This document shows positions 51,606 through 60,776 of a stretch of 64,000 bases of DNA, piece after piece. Made by a program: the position numbers and the translations under genes. A model generated the notes under the pieces. It was given only the letters and a program-made list of their open reading frames with translations, was not told the DNA's origin and searched no databases. Each line of letters begins with the position of its first letter. The first letter of the stretch is position 1. Source of the DNA: Bacillota bacterium (GTDB taxonomy: Bacteria; Bacillota; Clostridia; Christensenellales; SZUA-584); NCBI GenBank assembly GCA_023408075.1, contig JAEYKW010000042.1, positions 1 through 64,000 on the forward strand, in the 5' to 3' direction.

Positions 51606-52056
51606 GTTTTCCTCCCGGATTCAGTTTTCTTCTTAATCCATCAACATAACTTCGTGTCACGATCAGCTTCTCTCCGTTTTTAAGCCTCGCCTCCAATCGG
51701 TGGTTCCAAAACGGACGGACCGCTTCAAGATACAGCAGATTCAGTATGCAGCTTTTGCTGATGCGCACAAATGCCGAATCCGCCAAGTCGCTTTCAATTT
51801 CATACAGCGTTTCCGAAACACTGTAAACGTTTTTTTCGCCGTACAGAAAGGTTTTACTGTCAACAGATTCAATATAATAGACCTCTTCAGCCGGTATCAA
51901 ACAGAGCTCGTCTTCAGCCTTTGCCCGAAAGACGTAGGTAAATTGTTTGATAAGCTCGATCAGCATACACAGCTTATCATCCATACGACTGCAATTGATA
52001 ATGATCTGTGTATCATCCGTATCCGACTGTGAATTCACCGTGAGTTTCCAAGCCAT
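51592..52056 (-). CDS. LytTR-domain DNA-binding regulator
   Basis: A 154-aa protein. The N-terminal half is a short non-receiver region (WKLTVNSQSDTDDTQIIINCSRMDDKLCMLIELI). The LytTR domain covers about 55-150: IPAEEVYYIESVDSKTFLYGEKNVYSVSETLYEIESDL, FVRISKSCILNLLYLEAVRPFWN, then LKNGEKLIVTRSYVDGLRRKL. The ATG at 52056 (GGGGGAG, 7 nt) is preferred over 52110. It is first in the operon with DUF3021 and ICMT. Confidence 0.92.
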   Translation of the reverse strand: MAWKLTVNSQSDTDDTQIIINCSRMDDKLCMLIELIKQFTYVFRAKAEDELCLIPAEEVYYIESVDSKTFLYGEKNVYSVSETLYEIESDLADSAFVRISKSCILNLLYLEAVRPFWNHRLEARLKNGEKLIVTRSYVDGLRRKLNPGGKHEQA

Positions 52057-52344
52057 ATACATTCTCCCCCTGAAAGCAGTATATCTTGAATAAAAAATAA
52101 AACAACGCAATGCAGCTGAATTGCCCGTCTGATCCGTTAAAATACCTCAATCCATAATCATGATCCCCGGTCACGCGAGCTTTTTATCTTCAGTCCAACC
52201 CTTATATCCATGACGCTGTCTTGAGGCACAGTCACGCAATGTGCAGCCTGAGAAGCTTGGCCTGCACCTTTAGGGGACATTGAACGCCCATTCTGTACGT
52301 TCGGGTTTTATGCAGATCCGCTGTATATTTGACACACCACGACG

Positions 52345-52565
52345 TTTCTGCCAATGCTTATGGCGCGCTTGGAAATCGCGCCATACAATTACCGCGCCCT
52401 GCAATATCGCACCGGCACAATCGCGACTTGAAAGATTGACACATAAAACCCTTTTTTGAATACATCGGACGTGGGACTCACTGCGAGTTCGAAAGGATGC
52501 TGTCGCCAGCAGGCGACTGATGAGATAAACTTCTTTTGCCTATTAGGCTCATCCGGTGTTGTTCC
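52345..52565. repeat. Family D fragment and family A half-copy
   Basis: About 52353-52425 contains GCGCGCTTGGAAATCGCGCCATAC and CGCGCCCTGCAATATCGC (family D). 52490-52560 is a family A half (GATGCTGTCGCCAGCAGGCGACTGATGAG...GCTCATCCGG). The rest of 52057-52572 shows nothing recognised. Confidence 0.6.
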
Positions 52566-52572
52566 TTTGAAA

Positions 52573-52602
52573 CAAAAAAACCGCCGGGGATACCCCGGCG
52601 GT
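52573..52602 (-). terminator. Terminator after the lipoprotein gene
   Basis: The perfect 10-bp stem ACCGCCGGGG/CCCCGGCGGT with a 3-nt loop; T7 follows on the minus strand. Confidence 0.88.
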
Positions 52603-52619
52603 CTTGGTTTTAATCGTTA

Positions 52620-53129
52620 TTATTTATCCAGATTAACGCTATCCGAGCCGAACACGATCACCACGCCGTTGCTGTTCCAAACGAGATCGCCCTCGGGCGC
52701 TTCCACGTTTTCAAACTTTTCGCCATAGGCGGCCAATACGGCAGGCGGCTGCGCGCCGTACAGCGACGGAGCGCACGAGATATACCCGGTTAAGGATTTC
52801 ACGGTATCGTCGTACTTTTCTTTCGTGATCTTAAAATCATGCGAAATCGCATCTCCCTGCTTTGTCATCTTCACAAAGTCCACGATCATGCCGTCCTGCG
52901 AGAGGACAGAAACGTGCAGCATTGCACCGTCCATGATATTGGTTTCGCCCTTCACCGTGACCGTATCACCGTTCACTTCAATTTGGCAGCTGCCGTCCAC
53001 CTTCACTGCCGTAGCGTTTGCCGTCATCTGGGGTTTTGTCACCACGGGCGCTGCGCAGCCCGCCGCCAGAGCCGTGAAAACGAGAGCCATCATGATGGCA
53101 ACGATTATTTTAAAGCGTTTCTTTTGCAT
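52620..53129 (-). CDS. Lipoprotein of unknown function
   Basis: A 169-aa protein with an N-terminal lipoprotein signal (KKRFKIIVAIMMALVFTALAAGC, lipobox LAAGC). The mature part is a single beta-rich domain (ATAVKVDGSCQIEVNGDTVTVKGETNIMDGAML) and ends with FENVEAPEGDLVWNSNGVVIVFGSDSV. No family is recognised. The ATG at 53129 has AGGGGA upstream. Its own terminators lie on both sides, so it is monocistronic. Confidence 0.8.
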   Translation of the reverse strand: MQKKRFKIIVAIMMALVFTALAAGCAAPVVTKPQMTANATAVKVDGSCQIEVNGDTVTVKGETNIMDGAMLHVSVLSQDGMIVDFVKMTKQGDAISHDFKITKEKYDDTVKSLTGYISCAPSLYGAQPPAVLAAYGEKFENVEAPEGDLVWNSNGVVIVFGSDSVNLDK

Positions 53130-53198
53130 AACTATCCCCTTCAATAATATCGTACTCAAGTATACAGAAAATGCGCGGGTATGTAAAGCCCAAACAAT

Positions 53199-53230
53199 TT
53201 AAAACGCCCCGCCGAAGCGGGGCGCATTTT
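53199..53230 (-). terminator. Terminator after the FapA/DUF342 gene
   Basis: GCGCCCCGC-TTCG-GCGGGGCG hairpin on the minus strand followed by TTTTAAA. Confidence 0.8.
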
Positions 53231-53246
53231 CTCTGGCCGCTTGCCT

Positions 53247-54923
53247 TTAAGCCTTAACCTCGCAGGCTGTAAAAGTCACCTGTCCTTCAACGTAGCGGAA
53301 CGTCGCAAACTCAATCACGGATTTGGTGGTAAACACACCTGAATCGATCTGAATCTTCACATTCGGATAAACGGCTTTCGTGGCATTGACGCGCGCATTG
53401 CTGTTGCAGCTCAGCGCTTCTTTGATCTCCTCCATCTTCCGGGTGAGGCTGTCGTACTGTTCTTCAAGCTGCTGCGCCGCCTCGATGAGCTTTTCACGCA
53501 TCGCCAGCCTGTCGGGAGCCATGTCGCTCGGCGGGGGCAGTCTCGTGATATTCTGAACACGGTTGAGCTGGGCCTTGACCTGCCCGCGCTCGGCATCCAT
53601 TTTGGTGTAGCGTGCACGTTCTTCGGGCATGATTCCGAGCTCGATCTGCGTTAAATCGTTGCCCGATCCAATCGTTCTGGCTGTCACTTCTTTGCCCGCG
53701 CGTGTTACGCCGCCCAGCAGTTTGCCGAACTTTCCTTTCAGCATCACACTCTCACCCGCCGTCGTGAGACAGTAGACCATATAATCCGCGAATACACTGC
53801 CCTTTGCGCTGAGCGTGGTCCGTTCAATAAACCGCGCCACAATGTTGCCGCCCGCTTCAAGCTTTCCCTGGCTCATCCCCTGCATGCCGTTTCTTAAAAT
53901 GATGTCCTTGCCCGCCATCAGCACAGCGCCTTCCACATAGCCCTGCACCTCTATGCTGCCGGTCGCCTCGATGGAAAAACCCGTGTTCACGTTGCCTTGC
54001 ACGGTCACATTGCCGTCGAATTTCACATTGCCGACGTGAAAATCCACATCTCCCGTGACCAAGTACACGTCGGATACCACCACACGCCCGTCGATCAAAT
54101 CCACCCGGCCGCTTTTTTCGGCAAGCAGGGACCTTCCATCTTCCGAAACAGTGACGTTCAAGCCCTTGGGCAGCTTCTTTTCCTTTCCGGGATGTGCGCG
54201 AACACACTCGCCTTTAACCGTACACCCGTCAACGCCGTCTTCGGGCGGAATGGACGTGGCGACCACCTCTCCTTTTTCCACGCGTTTGAAAAGAATCAGG
54301 TTCTTAAAATCAGGGCTGCCGTCCGGTAAAATCGTCGGCGTATACGTGGGATTGGGGTCAAAATTCAGTACGACTTCGCCGTTCTTGCCGTTTTGCGGGG
54401 CTTGCCCCACGGCAATCTCAACGTATTTATAATATCTTTTTTGAGCTGCAGTCTCCTTAACAAGCTGTTCGTCCAGTCCGAAAGTCAGTAAATAGTCTTT
54501 TTTTATACGTTCCAGTATCATATCAGGTGTTTTTTCTTCACCGGATAACACAGGCGGAAAAATCATCATCCCTGCCTTCATCGCGTCCGGCGTTATCATG
54601 ACAACCACGTCCATATCCGCGTTTTTCTGAGACTGCGCGCCTCCGAGCCGTATGCGGATGTCTCCGCGCCGCAGTATATGGCGCAGCAAATCAAAATTCA
54701 GCCCGTCGATTCCCCGGCGCGCCATATCAAAAATCACGCATTCGCTTCGCAGCGGAGTGCCTTCCCCCTGCTCTCTCGTTATCTCCAGATAGACGCCTTC
54801 CCCGGTATATGACACCTCATAAGAAGCGTCTACCGTCGCCAAAGGCATTTTTGCCCCCGCGCCATCAGACGTCCCCATCCTAAATGCTTCTTCCGGCAGC
54901 TGTGCTTGCTTAAAATCATCCAT
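53247..54923 (-). CDS. FapA/DUF342 family protein
   Basis: A 558-aa protein of the DUF342 (FapA) family. The N-terminal part is an alpha/beta region (to about 190). The middle (about 200-430) is a right-handed beta-helix-like repeat, e.g. GDVDFHVGNVKFDGNVTVQGNVNTGFSIEATGSIEVQGYVEGAVLMAGKDI, with G-x-I/V spacing. The C-terminal coiled coil is LREKLIEAAQQLEEQYDSLTRKMEEIKEAL. Relatives in flagellar bacteria take part in flagellar assembly or cell envelope polymers; no flagellar genes lie here. It probably acts as a structural scaffold (inference). Confidence 0.88.
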   Translation of the reverse strand: MDDFKQAQLPEEAFRMGTSDGAGAKMPLATVDASYEVSYTGEGVYLEITREQGEGTPLRSECVIFDMARRGIDGLNFDLLRHILRRGDIRIRLGGAQSQKNADMDVVVMITPDAMKAGMMIFPPVLSGEEKTPDMILERIKKDYLLTFGLDEQLVKETAAQKRYYKYVEIAVGQAPQNGKNGEVVLNFDPNPTYTPTILPDGSPDFKNLILFKRVEKGEVVATSIPPEDGVDGCTVKGECVRAHPGKEKKLPKGLNVTVSEDGRSLLAEKSGRVDLIDGRVVVSDVYLVTGDVDFHVGNVKFDGNVTVQGNVNTGFSIEATGSIEVQGYVEGAVLMAGKDIILRNGMQGMSQGKLEAGGNIVARFIERTTLSAKGSVFADYMVYCLTTAGESVMLKGKFGKLLGGVTRAGKEVTARTIGSGNDLTQIELGIMPEERARYTKMDAERGQVKAQLNRVQNITRLPPPSDMAPDRLAMREKLIEAAQQLEEQYDSLTRKMEEIKEALSCNSNARVNATKAVYPNVKIQIDSGVFTTKSVIEFATFRYVEGQVTFTACEVKA

Positions 54924-55003
54924 GAATGCACACTCCTTAAATATCTTAATGAAACTTTTGTGTTATTAATATAAACCGGTTATTTCATATAAAAACACGA
55001 TGT

Positions 55004-56002
55004 TCAGCGATGGTAAACATTTGAAAGTGCAGATATCCATTCCGCTATCTTTTCCCTTAAGCTTTCTGGAAAGAGCACTTCCGCCTTCTCCCCGAATATC
55101 GTGAGCCACGAGATAAAACCGGGGCTCATGCGGACATTGACAGATACGGTGAAGTGTCCGTCTCGTATGTCGCTCACGGCCACATCAAGCCCGAAGCGGT
55201 CAAAAACGGCTGTCGCAAGCTCATCGCTGAAACGGATACGCACACTGCTCAGGTCCCCCCCGAACATTGAAAATACGCTTCGGTGATAATCGTCAAAATC
55301 GATATAGTTCTTATACTCCGACACCTCGCTGATGCTGCGCTGGTCCTGATCGCTGACCTCGACGCGCGTCATCCGGTCTACCCGAAAATGAGACAGATTG
55401 TCGTATTTATCGATATTGCAGACGAGATAATAAGCATCCTCGAACCACATCAGCGAATAGGGGCTGGCGCAATAGCGTCGGCCGTCCCGCTTCAGCCTTT
55501 GGGTCTTATCCGGCATGTATTCGAAATACAAAAACGTGATCTTTTTACCGAGTGACTGCGCATGCACAATGCGGTCGATATTGTAATAGATCTCTTCGTT
55601 GCGCGTTTTTTGCGTCCGTGCCAACTCCATGCGGCTGCGAAAGCTGACCGACTGCGTCTGGCCGAAAAAATCGCCGAGCTTACGGAGCAGTTCGCGCGAT
55701 TTTCTTTCCGTCATGAAACGCGCGGCAGACACGGCGCTCGCGCACACCTGCGCTTCCGCCATTTCAAGCGGCCGCTGGCCCAGAAAATACGCCGCCGCCC
55801 TGTCCGTTGTTTTGATCACATCAAAACCGACGTCACGCAGCAGGTTCAAATCGCCGTATACCGCTTTTCGCTCCGCCTCAATCCCGTTTTTCTGCAAAAA
55901 CTCGAGGATATCCGCCATCTGCTTGGGGTTGTATTCGTCCGTTTGTTCCTGCAGATATTTAAGAATCAGCAATATGCGCGCGCGCTTCGGATAATCGTTC
56001 AA
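55004..56002 (-). CDS. WYL-domain transcriptional regulator
   Basis: A 332-aa regulator. An N-terminal winged helix (RARILLILKYLQEQTDEYNPKQMADILEFLQ, then ERKAVYGDLNLLRDVGFDVI), a WYL domain (about 150-240, KITFLYFEYM...RYCASPYSLMWFEDAYYLVCN with the F-Y-L core) and a WCX C-terminus. These proteins often sense ligands or nucleic acids and are linked to stress or defence. I chose the TTG at 56002 (GGGGGAG, 7 nt); the ORF runs to 56212 but would then overlap the divergent transporter. Confidence 0.88.
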   Translation of the reverse strand: MNDYPKRARILLILKYLQEQTDEYNPKQMADILEFLQKNGIEAERKAVYGDLNLLRDVGFDVIKTTDRAAAYFLGQRPLEMAEAQVCASAVSAARFMTERKSRELLRKLGDFFGQTQSVSFRSRMELARTQKTRNEEIYYNIDRIVHAQSLGKKITFLYFEYMPDKTQRLKRDGRRYCASPYSLMWFEDAYYLVCNIDKYDNLSHFRVDRMTRVEVSDQDQRSISEVSEYKNYIDFDDYHRSVFSMFGGDLSSVRIRFSDELATAVFDRFGLDVAVSDIRDGHFTVSVNVRMSPGFISWLTIFGEKAEVLFPESLREKIAEWISALSNVYHR

Positions 56003-56092
56003 AATCCATCTCCCCCTGATACGGCCATCAATTGACACGCAAAGATATGTATAGCATAATTGTACCATATATGTTGAAAAAGGAGAACCGCC

Positions 56093-57538
56093 ATGTCCAA
56101 ATCGGATTCCAGTTTTCAGATAAATAAAAGGAGCCTGCTGACGGCTGCGATCATCATATTCGCGCTGATCATCGCGGCATACTGTCTCACGCTGTTCGTA
56201 CCGCCGGGGCATTTTGACACCACGACCGACGCAGAAGGCGATACCGTTTATGTTCCCGATTCGTACACACAGGACGGCGAGACCGGCCAGTATCCCGTGT
56301 ACAACATACTGCTCGCGATATTCAAATCGTTCGCGCCGGGCGGAAGCGTGAACATCGTCATGATCAGCATCATGCTGTTCATACTGCTGATCGGCGGGTC
56401 GTTCACGCTGCTCGATAAATCCGGCATACTGCGCGCGGTGATCGCCAAGATCGCCGCGAAGATGTATCGCCGCAAATATCTGCTGATTGCCGTCATTTCG
56501 TTCGTGTTCATGTTTCTCGGGTCGTTCTTTGGCATACTCGAAGAGATCGTGCCGCTGATTCCGCTTGTCGTCGGCCTCTCGTTCATGCTCGGGTGGGACA
56601 GCCTGATGGGCCTCTCTTTAAGCCTGCTGTCCACGAGCTTCGGGTTTGCGGCCGCTCTTTTCAACCCGTTTTCCATCGGCGTGGCGCAGAACCTCGCGGG
56701 CGTGCCGCTCTATTCGGGCACGTGGCTGCGGCTCATATTTTTTGTGGTGATCTACGGCATACTGCTGCTGTTCCTCATCCGCTATGCGAAAAAGCTTGAG
56801 AAGAACCCGATGGCCTCTGCGGTTTACAACGAAGACACGCAAAGGCGTGAAAAATACCTGCTGAACCCCGCGCAGATTGCGGAAGCGGCACAGTTCAAAA
56901 AAAGCCCGATCATATTCGTCGGCATACTGCTCGGCTTGATGTTCGTGTTTCTTATATCCGCGTCGTTTTTGGGTCTTGCCGATTACTCGATGATACTGAT
57001 TGCCGTGATATTCATACTCGCCTCCACCATCGGCGCGAAGCTCGCGGGCTACAAGGGCATCGCGAAGACGTTTTTCAAAGGCGTCGGCGATATTGCGCCC
57101 GGCATCGTGCTGATACCGATGGCAATGGCGGTCTCCACGATCATCACCGACAGCGGCATACAGGGGACGATTCTCAACTTCGCTTCGTCCGCGATTGTGG
57201 GGTCGAGCCCGTATGTCAATGTGATCATCATCTACGCGGTGATACTCGTGCTTGAGCTGTTTGTGGCGCAGGCGTCCGCCAAGGCTTTTCTCGTGATGCC
57301 GCTGCTCGTGCCGCTTGCCGCGATGACGGGCATATCAGGGCAGACGCTGGTGTTCTCTTATGCGCTCGGCGACGGCTTTTTGAACGTGCTGTACCCGACC
57401 AACGCGATGCTGCTGATTGCGCTGGGGCTCACCACCGTGAGCTACACCAAGTGGTTCAAGTTCACGATATGGCTGCAGCTGCTGATTGCGGCGCTCAGCA
57501 TCGGCTTTTTGATGATTGCGGTGGGCGTGGGATACTAA
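56093..57538 (+). CDS. YfcC/DcuC-like C4-dicarboxylate or amino-acid carrier
   Basis: A 481-aa transporter with about 11 TM helices. An exported loop (VPPGHFDTTTDAEGDTVYVPDS) follows helix 1, as in YfcC family proteins. Conserved stretches include LDKSGILRAVIAKIAAKMYRRKY, GILEEIVPLIPLVVGLSF and SAKAFLVMPLLVPLAAMTGI. Substrates in the family include arginine/ornithine-type and short-chain acids; none can be fixed here. It is divergent from the WYL regulator, which may control it. A terminator follows at 57566. Confidence 0.9.
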   Translation: MSKSDSSFQINKRSLLTAAIIIFALIIAAYCLTLFVPPGHFDTTTDAEGDTVYVPDSYTQDGETGQYPVYNILLAIFKSFAPGGSVNIVMISIMLFILLIGGSFTLLDKSGILRAVIAKIAAKMYRRKYLLIAVISFVFMFLGSFFGILEEIVPLIPLVVGLSFMLGWDSLMGLSLSLLSTSFGFAAALFNPFSIGVAQNLAGVPLYSGTWLRLIFFVVIYGILLLFLIRYAKKLEKNPMASAVYNEDTQRREKYLLNPAQIAEAAQFKKSPIIFVGILLGLMFVFLISASFLGLADYSMILIAVIFILASTIGAKLAGYKGIAKTFFKGVGDIAPGIVLIPMAMAVSTIITDSGIQGTILNFASSAIVGSSPYVNVIIIYAVILVLELFVAQASAKAFLVMPLLVPLAAMTGISGQTLVFSYALGDGFLNVLYPTNAMLLIALGLTTVSYTKWFKFTIWLQLLIAALSIGFLMIAVGVGY

Positions 57539-57565
57539 CTAAGCCAAAGTTATATTAAAGAAAGT

Positions 57566-57592
57566 AAGGGCGGCCATTTGGCCGCCCTTTTT
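57566..57592 (+). terminator. Terminator after the YfcC-like gene
   Basis: AAGGGCGGCC-ATTT-GGCCGCCCTT hairpin followed by T-run. It may also act for the convergent gene at 57611. Confidence 0.9.
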
Positions 57593-57610
57593 AATCTATC
57601 AGTGCTCAAA

Positions 57611-58372
57611 TTAACAGCTACTATTTATTGGTTTAAATAAATGAAGTTCAATAAATAAAATACTTAAAACACCCGCACTGTTTAAAATAAGACCACCAAT
57701 ATACGGGTCGTCTATTCCACAACCCAATACTGTTCCATGTCTGTCACCAGCCTTATTACTTATTGTGCTGATACCATTCACGATACTTATTAGCCCTTTC
57801 AGAATCTCATGTTCTTGCTGATAATTTGCACCATTAACTTCAAGTACTTCTTCTATTTGCTTTAATAGTTTATGCAACTCACCTGATGTATCAGGTAAAA
57901 AACCTCGTTCAGAGATAATGGTTTTAAAAACTGTCTCTAACATGGTTCTAGCAGATGTAATAGCTGCACCTGGTTCATTCTCAAGCCTGCTTATCGCTGT
58001 TGCCCAGTCCTCTCGGAAAGCCGTTTCACTCAGTTTCGATATTCTTAAACCAATTGGGTCATTTGATATACAACAATGTAGTTGTTCTAAAAGCCCCTGT
58101 CTTATTACTATGTCAGGATACGGATATCTACTGCTTCTTGTATTGAAAGCTAACTCGTTCAATGCATAATATTGTTCTTTTGGCTTCAAAGCATAAACTG
58201 ATTCAATAAATAGCTCGGTTCTTTTTGGCTTAATTCCATAATGTTCAATAGGCCTCACATAGTTTGAGTACTGAACAAAATACTCAGTTATTTCTTTAGC
58301 CGAAAAACCTTGTTTATCTCCACAAAAAACATGTGCGAATTTTTCAACTATTATCCTATTAATAGGGTGCAT
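57611..58372 (-). CDS. Abortive-infection (Abi-C-like) family protein
   Basis: A 253-aa AT-rich gene. The segment WATAISRLENEPGAAITSARTMLETVFKTIISERGF followed by ELHKLLKQIEEVL..ANYQQEHEILKGLISIVNGISTISNKAGDRHG matches the Abi_C domain of abortive infection family proteins (A-x-T-x-A-R-T-L-L-E-x-V then the L-x-K-L-x-x-x...R-N-x-x-x-x-H-G-type C-terminal motif; here N-K-A-G-D-R-H-G). The N-terminal 90 residues have no assigned fold. Low GC contrasts with flanking genes, so it was probably transferred. It is paired with the HEPN-like gene at 58431. Confidence 0.75.
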   Translation of the reverse strand: MHPINRIIVEKFAHVFCGDKQGFSAKEITEYFVQYSNYVRPIEHYGIKPKRTELFIESVYALKPKEQYYALNELAFNTRSSRYPYPDIVIRQGLLEQLHCCISNDPIGLRISKLSETAFREDWATAISRLENEPGAAITSARTMLETVFKTIISERGFLPDTSGELHKLLKQIEEVLEVNGANYQQEHEILKGLISIVNGISTISNKAGDRHGTVLGCGIDDPYIGGLILNSAGVLSILFIELHLFKPINSSC

Positions 58373-58430
58373 GGTTGTCCTCCTATTTATATTAAATAGT
58401 TAATTCTGTAATACTAATCAACAATCCTAC

Positions 58431-58904
58431 TTAATTGAAAAGTGAATTAATCTGTTCAGTAATACTTGTAAGCAATTGCATTGTTATCCCTGGAGAATAT
58501 ATGCTCTGATAATTTGGGTGAGAAGCGCTATTTCTAAGATATCTGAGTTGATGCCATCTTTCCATATTTTTTTCTGATACTTCATATTGTTTTTGTAATA
58601 GAGAAATCATATCGTTAAATGTTTTATCATTATGTCCTATTTTAATTCTTAGCGCATGTTCACATACTCTATAGAGTTGCTCAATTCCAAGGGTTAACAG
58701 AGGATAGAAGAATTGTCCATAGACTAATGTTCCTCGTGCAACTTCAAATAATACCCTTGTTTCAGATGGTACAGATTCGGACAATTGAGGAGCAAGTATT
58801 TGTGAAACAAAATATTCACTATCAGGGAAACTAATATCGTACTTGAGATAGTTATCGATTGATAGTTTTTTAATTCCAATATTACTTTCCATATTACTTT
58901 TCAT
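58431..58904 (-). CDS. HEPN-like small protein
   Basis: A 157-aa AT-rich, all-helical protein. The core GIEQLYRVCEHALRIKIG...LQKQYEVSEKNMERWHQLRYLRNSASHPNYQS contains R-N-S-A-S-H, an Rx4H pattern as in the HEPN RNase/DUF4145-like domain. The start is uncertain: ATG at 58904 has AGGAG 4 nt upstream, GTG at 58919 and ATG at 58892 are alternatives. It lies 58 nt upstream of the Abi-C-like gene and is probably co-transcribed with it, which suggests a toxin/defence pair (inference). Confidence 0.7.
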   Translation of the reverse strand: MKSNMESNIGIKKLSIDNYLKYDISFPDSEYFVSQILAPQLSESVPSETRVLFEVARGTLVYGQFFYPLLTLGIEQLYRVCEHALRIKIGHNDKTFNDMISLLQKQYEVSEKNMERWHQLRYLRNSASHPNYQSIYSPGITMQLLTSITEQINSLFN

Positions 58905-58989
58905 ATTGCTCCTATTCACTTCCTTAATTTCACCACACTGAAATTCATTCGTATCTTTTAAAAACTAATCATCAGAAACAATAATTGAA

Positions 58990-59388
58990 TTAGCTCAGCA
59001 AATCCATCATCTCACTCAGCAGCCGTTCTCCATCAATAATCTCATACGAGCCCATATCCGCCGATTCATACCAGATATTAAAATCACCGAGCACCACATG
59101 CAAAGGCTTTTGATTAACAACCATATTTATTTCTATTATCACGTCATCCTGCGGATACGGGGAATAATCCTTGAACGATTTCACCGAATTGTAGTTTTTC
59201 AATATGTCGACAACCTGATAAGCATTAGCCGAAACTTCGTCGTTCAAATATAGAACATCGAAAAATTGGGCATCTTTCACATCTTCTTGAATAATAGGCC
59301 GGGGGATAAAATAATCATCAAAAATAAGAAACAAGGCGGCAACAGCCAAAACGATAATCGCGATTATCAGTAGTGTTTTTCTTTTCAT
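58990..59388 (-). CDS. Small membrane-anchored protein of unknown function
   Basis: A 132-aa protein with an N-terminal TM helix (KRKTLLIIAIIVLAVAALFLIF, about 2-23) and a soluble extracytoplasmic domain (beta-rich, EDVKDAQFFDVLYLNDEVSANAYQVVDILKNYNSV). The ATG at 59388 has GGAG 10 nt upstream; the in-frame ORF extends to 59547 without an SD. No family is recognised. Confidence 0.75.
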   Translation of the reverse strand: MKRKTLLIIAIIVLAVAALFLIFDDYFIPRPIIQEDVKDAQFFDVLYLNDEVSANAYQVVDILKNYNSVKSFKDYSPYPQDDVIIEINMVVNQKPLHVVLGDFNIWYESADMGSYEIIDGERLLSEMMDLLS

Positions 59389-59539
59389 AGTAGCACTTCT
59401 CCATCTCATTGGCATTATACTATTCTTAAATGTGCTATTCAATCCATGTATATCCACTTGTTTTTCCGTAATTAGATATGAAAAAGCATGTATGCTTGAT
59501 TCACACATGCTTGCGATACAAAATGCCTTAACCAGACTT

Positions 59540-60616
59540 CTACTCAAGATTCCTCTCCACGTTCACGAGGAAATCCTGCACATTCGTCACAATCGAGCGC
59601 GCGGAGAGTGACCCGCGGTCGTGCAGCTTGCCGACGGCGAATTCGGAAATGTCCACCGTGTAGAAATTGACGGGGCGCACAATACCGTCCTTCACCGTGT
59701 AGCACGGCGTCATGTTGCCGGTCGCAATCGCGTGCAGCTGCGTCGCCAGCGTAATCACCGTGGTCGCCTGTTTAATGATGTCGCGCATTGCGGACTGCGC
59801 CTCATACACATTCGCAATCACGTCGGGCAGCGGCCCGTCATCACGGATGGAACCGGCCAACACATACGGTATGCCTTTTTTTATCACTGCGGCCATGATG
59901 CCGTCTTCAATGCCGCGCTGCTCGATAAACGGACGTATGCCGCCGCTTTCGCGCACCATGTTGATCGTATCGAGATGATGGTAATGTCCGCCCTTGATGC
60001 TCTTTTGCGTATAGATATCCTGCCCGAGCGCCGTTTTAAACACGGCGGCCTCAATATCGTGCGTGGCGAGCGCGTTGCCTGCGAAAACGGCCTGCACATA
60101 GCCTTTTTGAATGAGCCCGGCCACCGCGCGACGCGAATCGTAGTCAAACGTGCAGGCGGGGCCCAGCACCCAGACACTAAAGCCATGCTGCTTTTCGTAT
60201 TTGAGCAGCTCATAGAGGCTGTCGTAATCGCGCGAGTACGACGTTTCCCGCGTGCGTGAGCCGCGGAACGAAAAGCCGTCCGCTGCTTCGCTCTGCGAAT
60301 CAAACGGACTCGTATTGAGATAGATGCCGCTGCCGCCGTCTTCCTCGCGGCCGATGACCACGCTGTCCCCTTTTTTGATGTTGCGCGCTTCCACCGCGAA
60401 CGGCTCACCGTCTCTGATGATCACCGCACAGTCCATGCGGCTCTTAAGTATCGGCTTCCACTGCCCGCCGATCTTGTAATACTCGGGGAAAATGCTCGTC
60501 GCGTGATACCCTTCGGGCACAAGGCCGTCTTTTTCGGCGGCTTTGGTGGCCGCTTCGGGGGCGCTTTTAAATACTTCCGCGTCAAAATCCGGGATGCAAT
60601 ACGTTGGCAGTTTCAT
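59540..60616 (-). CDS. TIGR00300 (LOR/SDH-like) protein, possible ornithine cyclodeaminase
   Basis: A 358-aa enzyme of the TIGR00300 family, the NAD-linked domain also found at the C-terminus of ArgZ-type proteins. Hallmarks: VLGPACTFDYDSRRAVAGLIQKGYVQAVFAGNALATHDIEAAVFKTALG, GGHYHHLDTINMVRESGG, YVLAGSIRDDGPLPDVI. Archaeal members act as ornithine cyclodeaminases (ornithine to proline). Together with ProA and ArgGH here it may route ornithine carbon to proline, but the substrate is not proven. The ATG at 60616 has a GAGGAGG SD. Confidence 0.88.
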   Translation of the reverse strand: MKLPTYCIPDFDAEVFKSAPEAATKAAEKDGLVPEGYHATSIFPEYYKIGGQWKPILKSRMDCAVIIRDGEPFAVEARNIKKGDSVVIGREEDGGSGIYLNTSPFDSQSEAADGFSFRGSRTRETSYSRDYDSLYELLKYEKQHGFSVWVLGPACTFDYDSRRAVAGLIQKGYVQAVFAGNALATHDIEAAVFKTALGQDIYTQKSIKGGHYHHLDTINMVRESGGIRPFIEQRGIEDGIMAAVIKKGIPYVLAGSIRDDGPLPDVIANVYEAQSAMRDIIKQATTVITLATQLHAIATGNMTPCYTVKDGIVRPVNFYTVDISEFAVGKLHDRGSLSARSIVTNVQDFLVNVERNLE

Positions 60617-60685
60617 AGTAATCCTCCTCAAATACCCCTGCGACTGCTTAAAGCAGTCATTCAGCTTGATGAAAAACCACACCCT

Positions 60686-60776
60686 GTCATGCTGAGGAGC
60701 GTAGCGACGTGAGCATCCCATGGCTAAATGCGTTTAACATGGGATGTTTCGATCGCTTACGCTCACTCAAAATGAT
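60686..60776. repeat. Family C repeat, 91-bp copy
   Basis: GTCATGCTGAGGAGCG...CATCCCATGGC..GCGTTTAACATGGGATG...GCTTACGCTC..CAAAATGAT. It lies in the 420-nt gap 60617-61036, which otherwise shows nothing recognised. Confidence 0.75.

Noticed and set aside
55004..56212. WYL regulator starting at 56212
   Set aside because: It would overlap the start of the divergent transporter by more than 100 bp; the TTG at 56002 has a proper SD.
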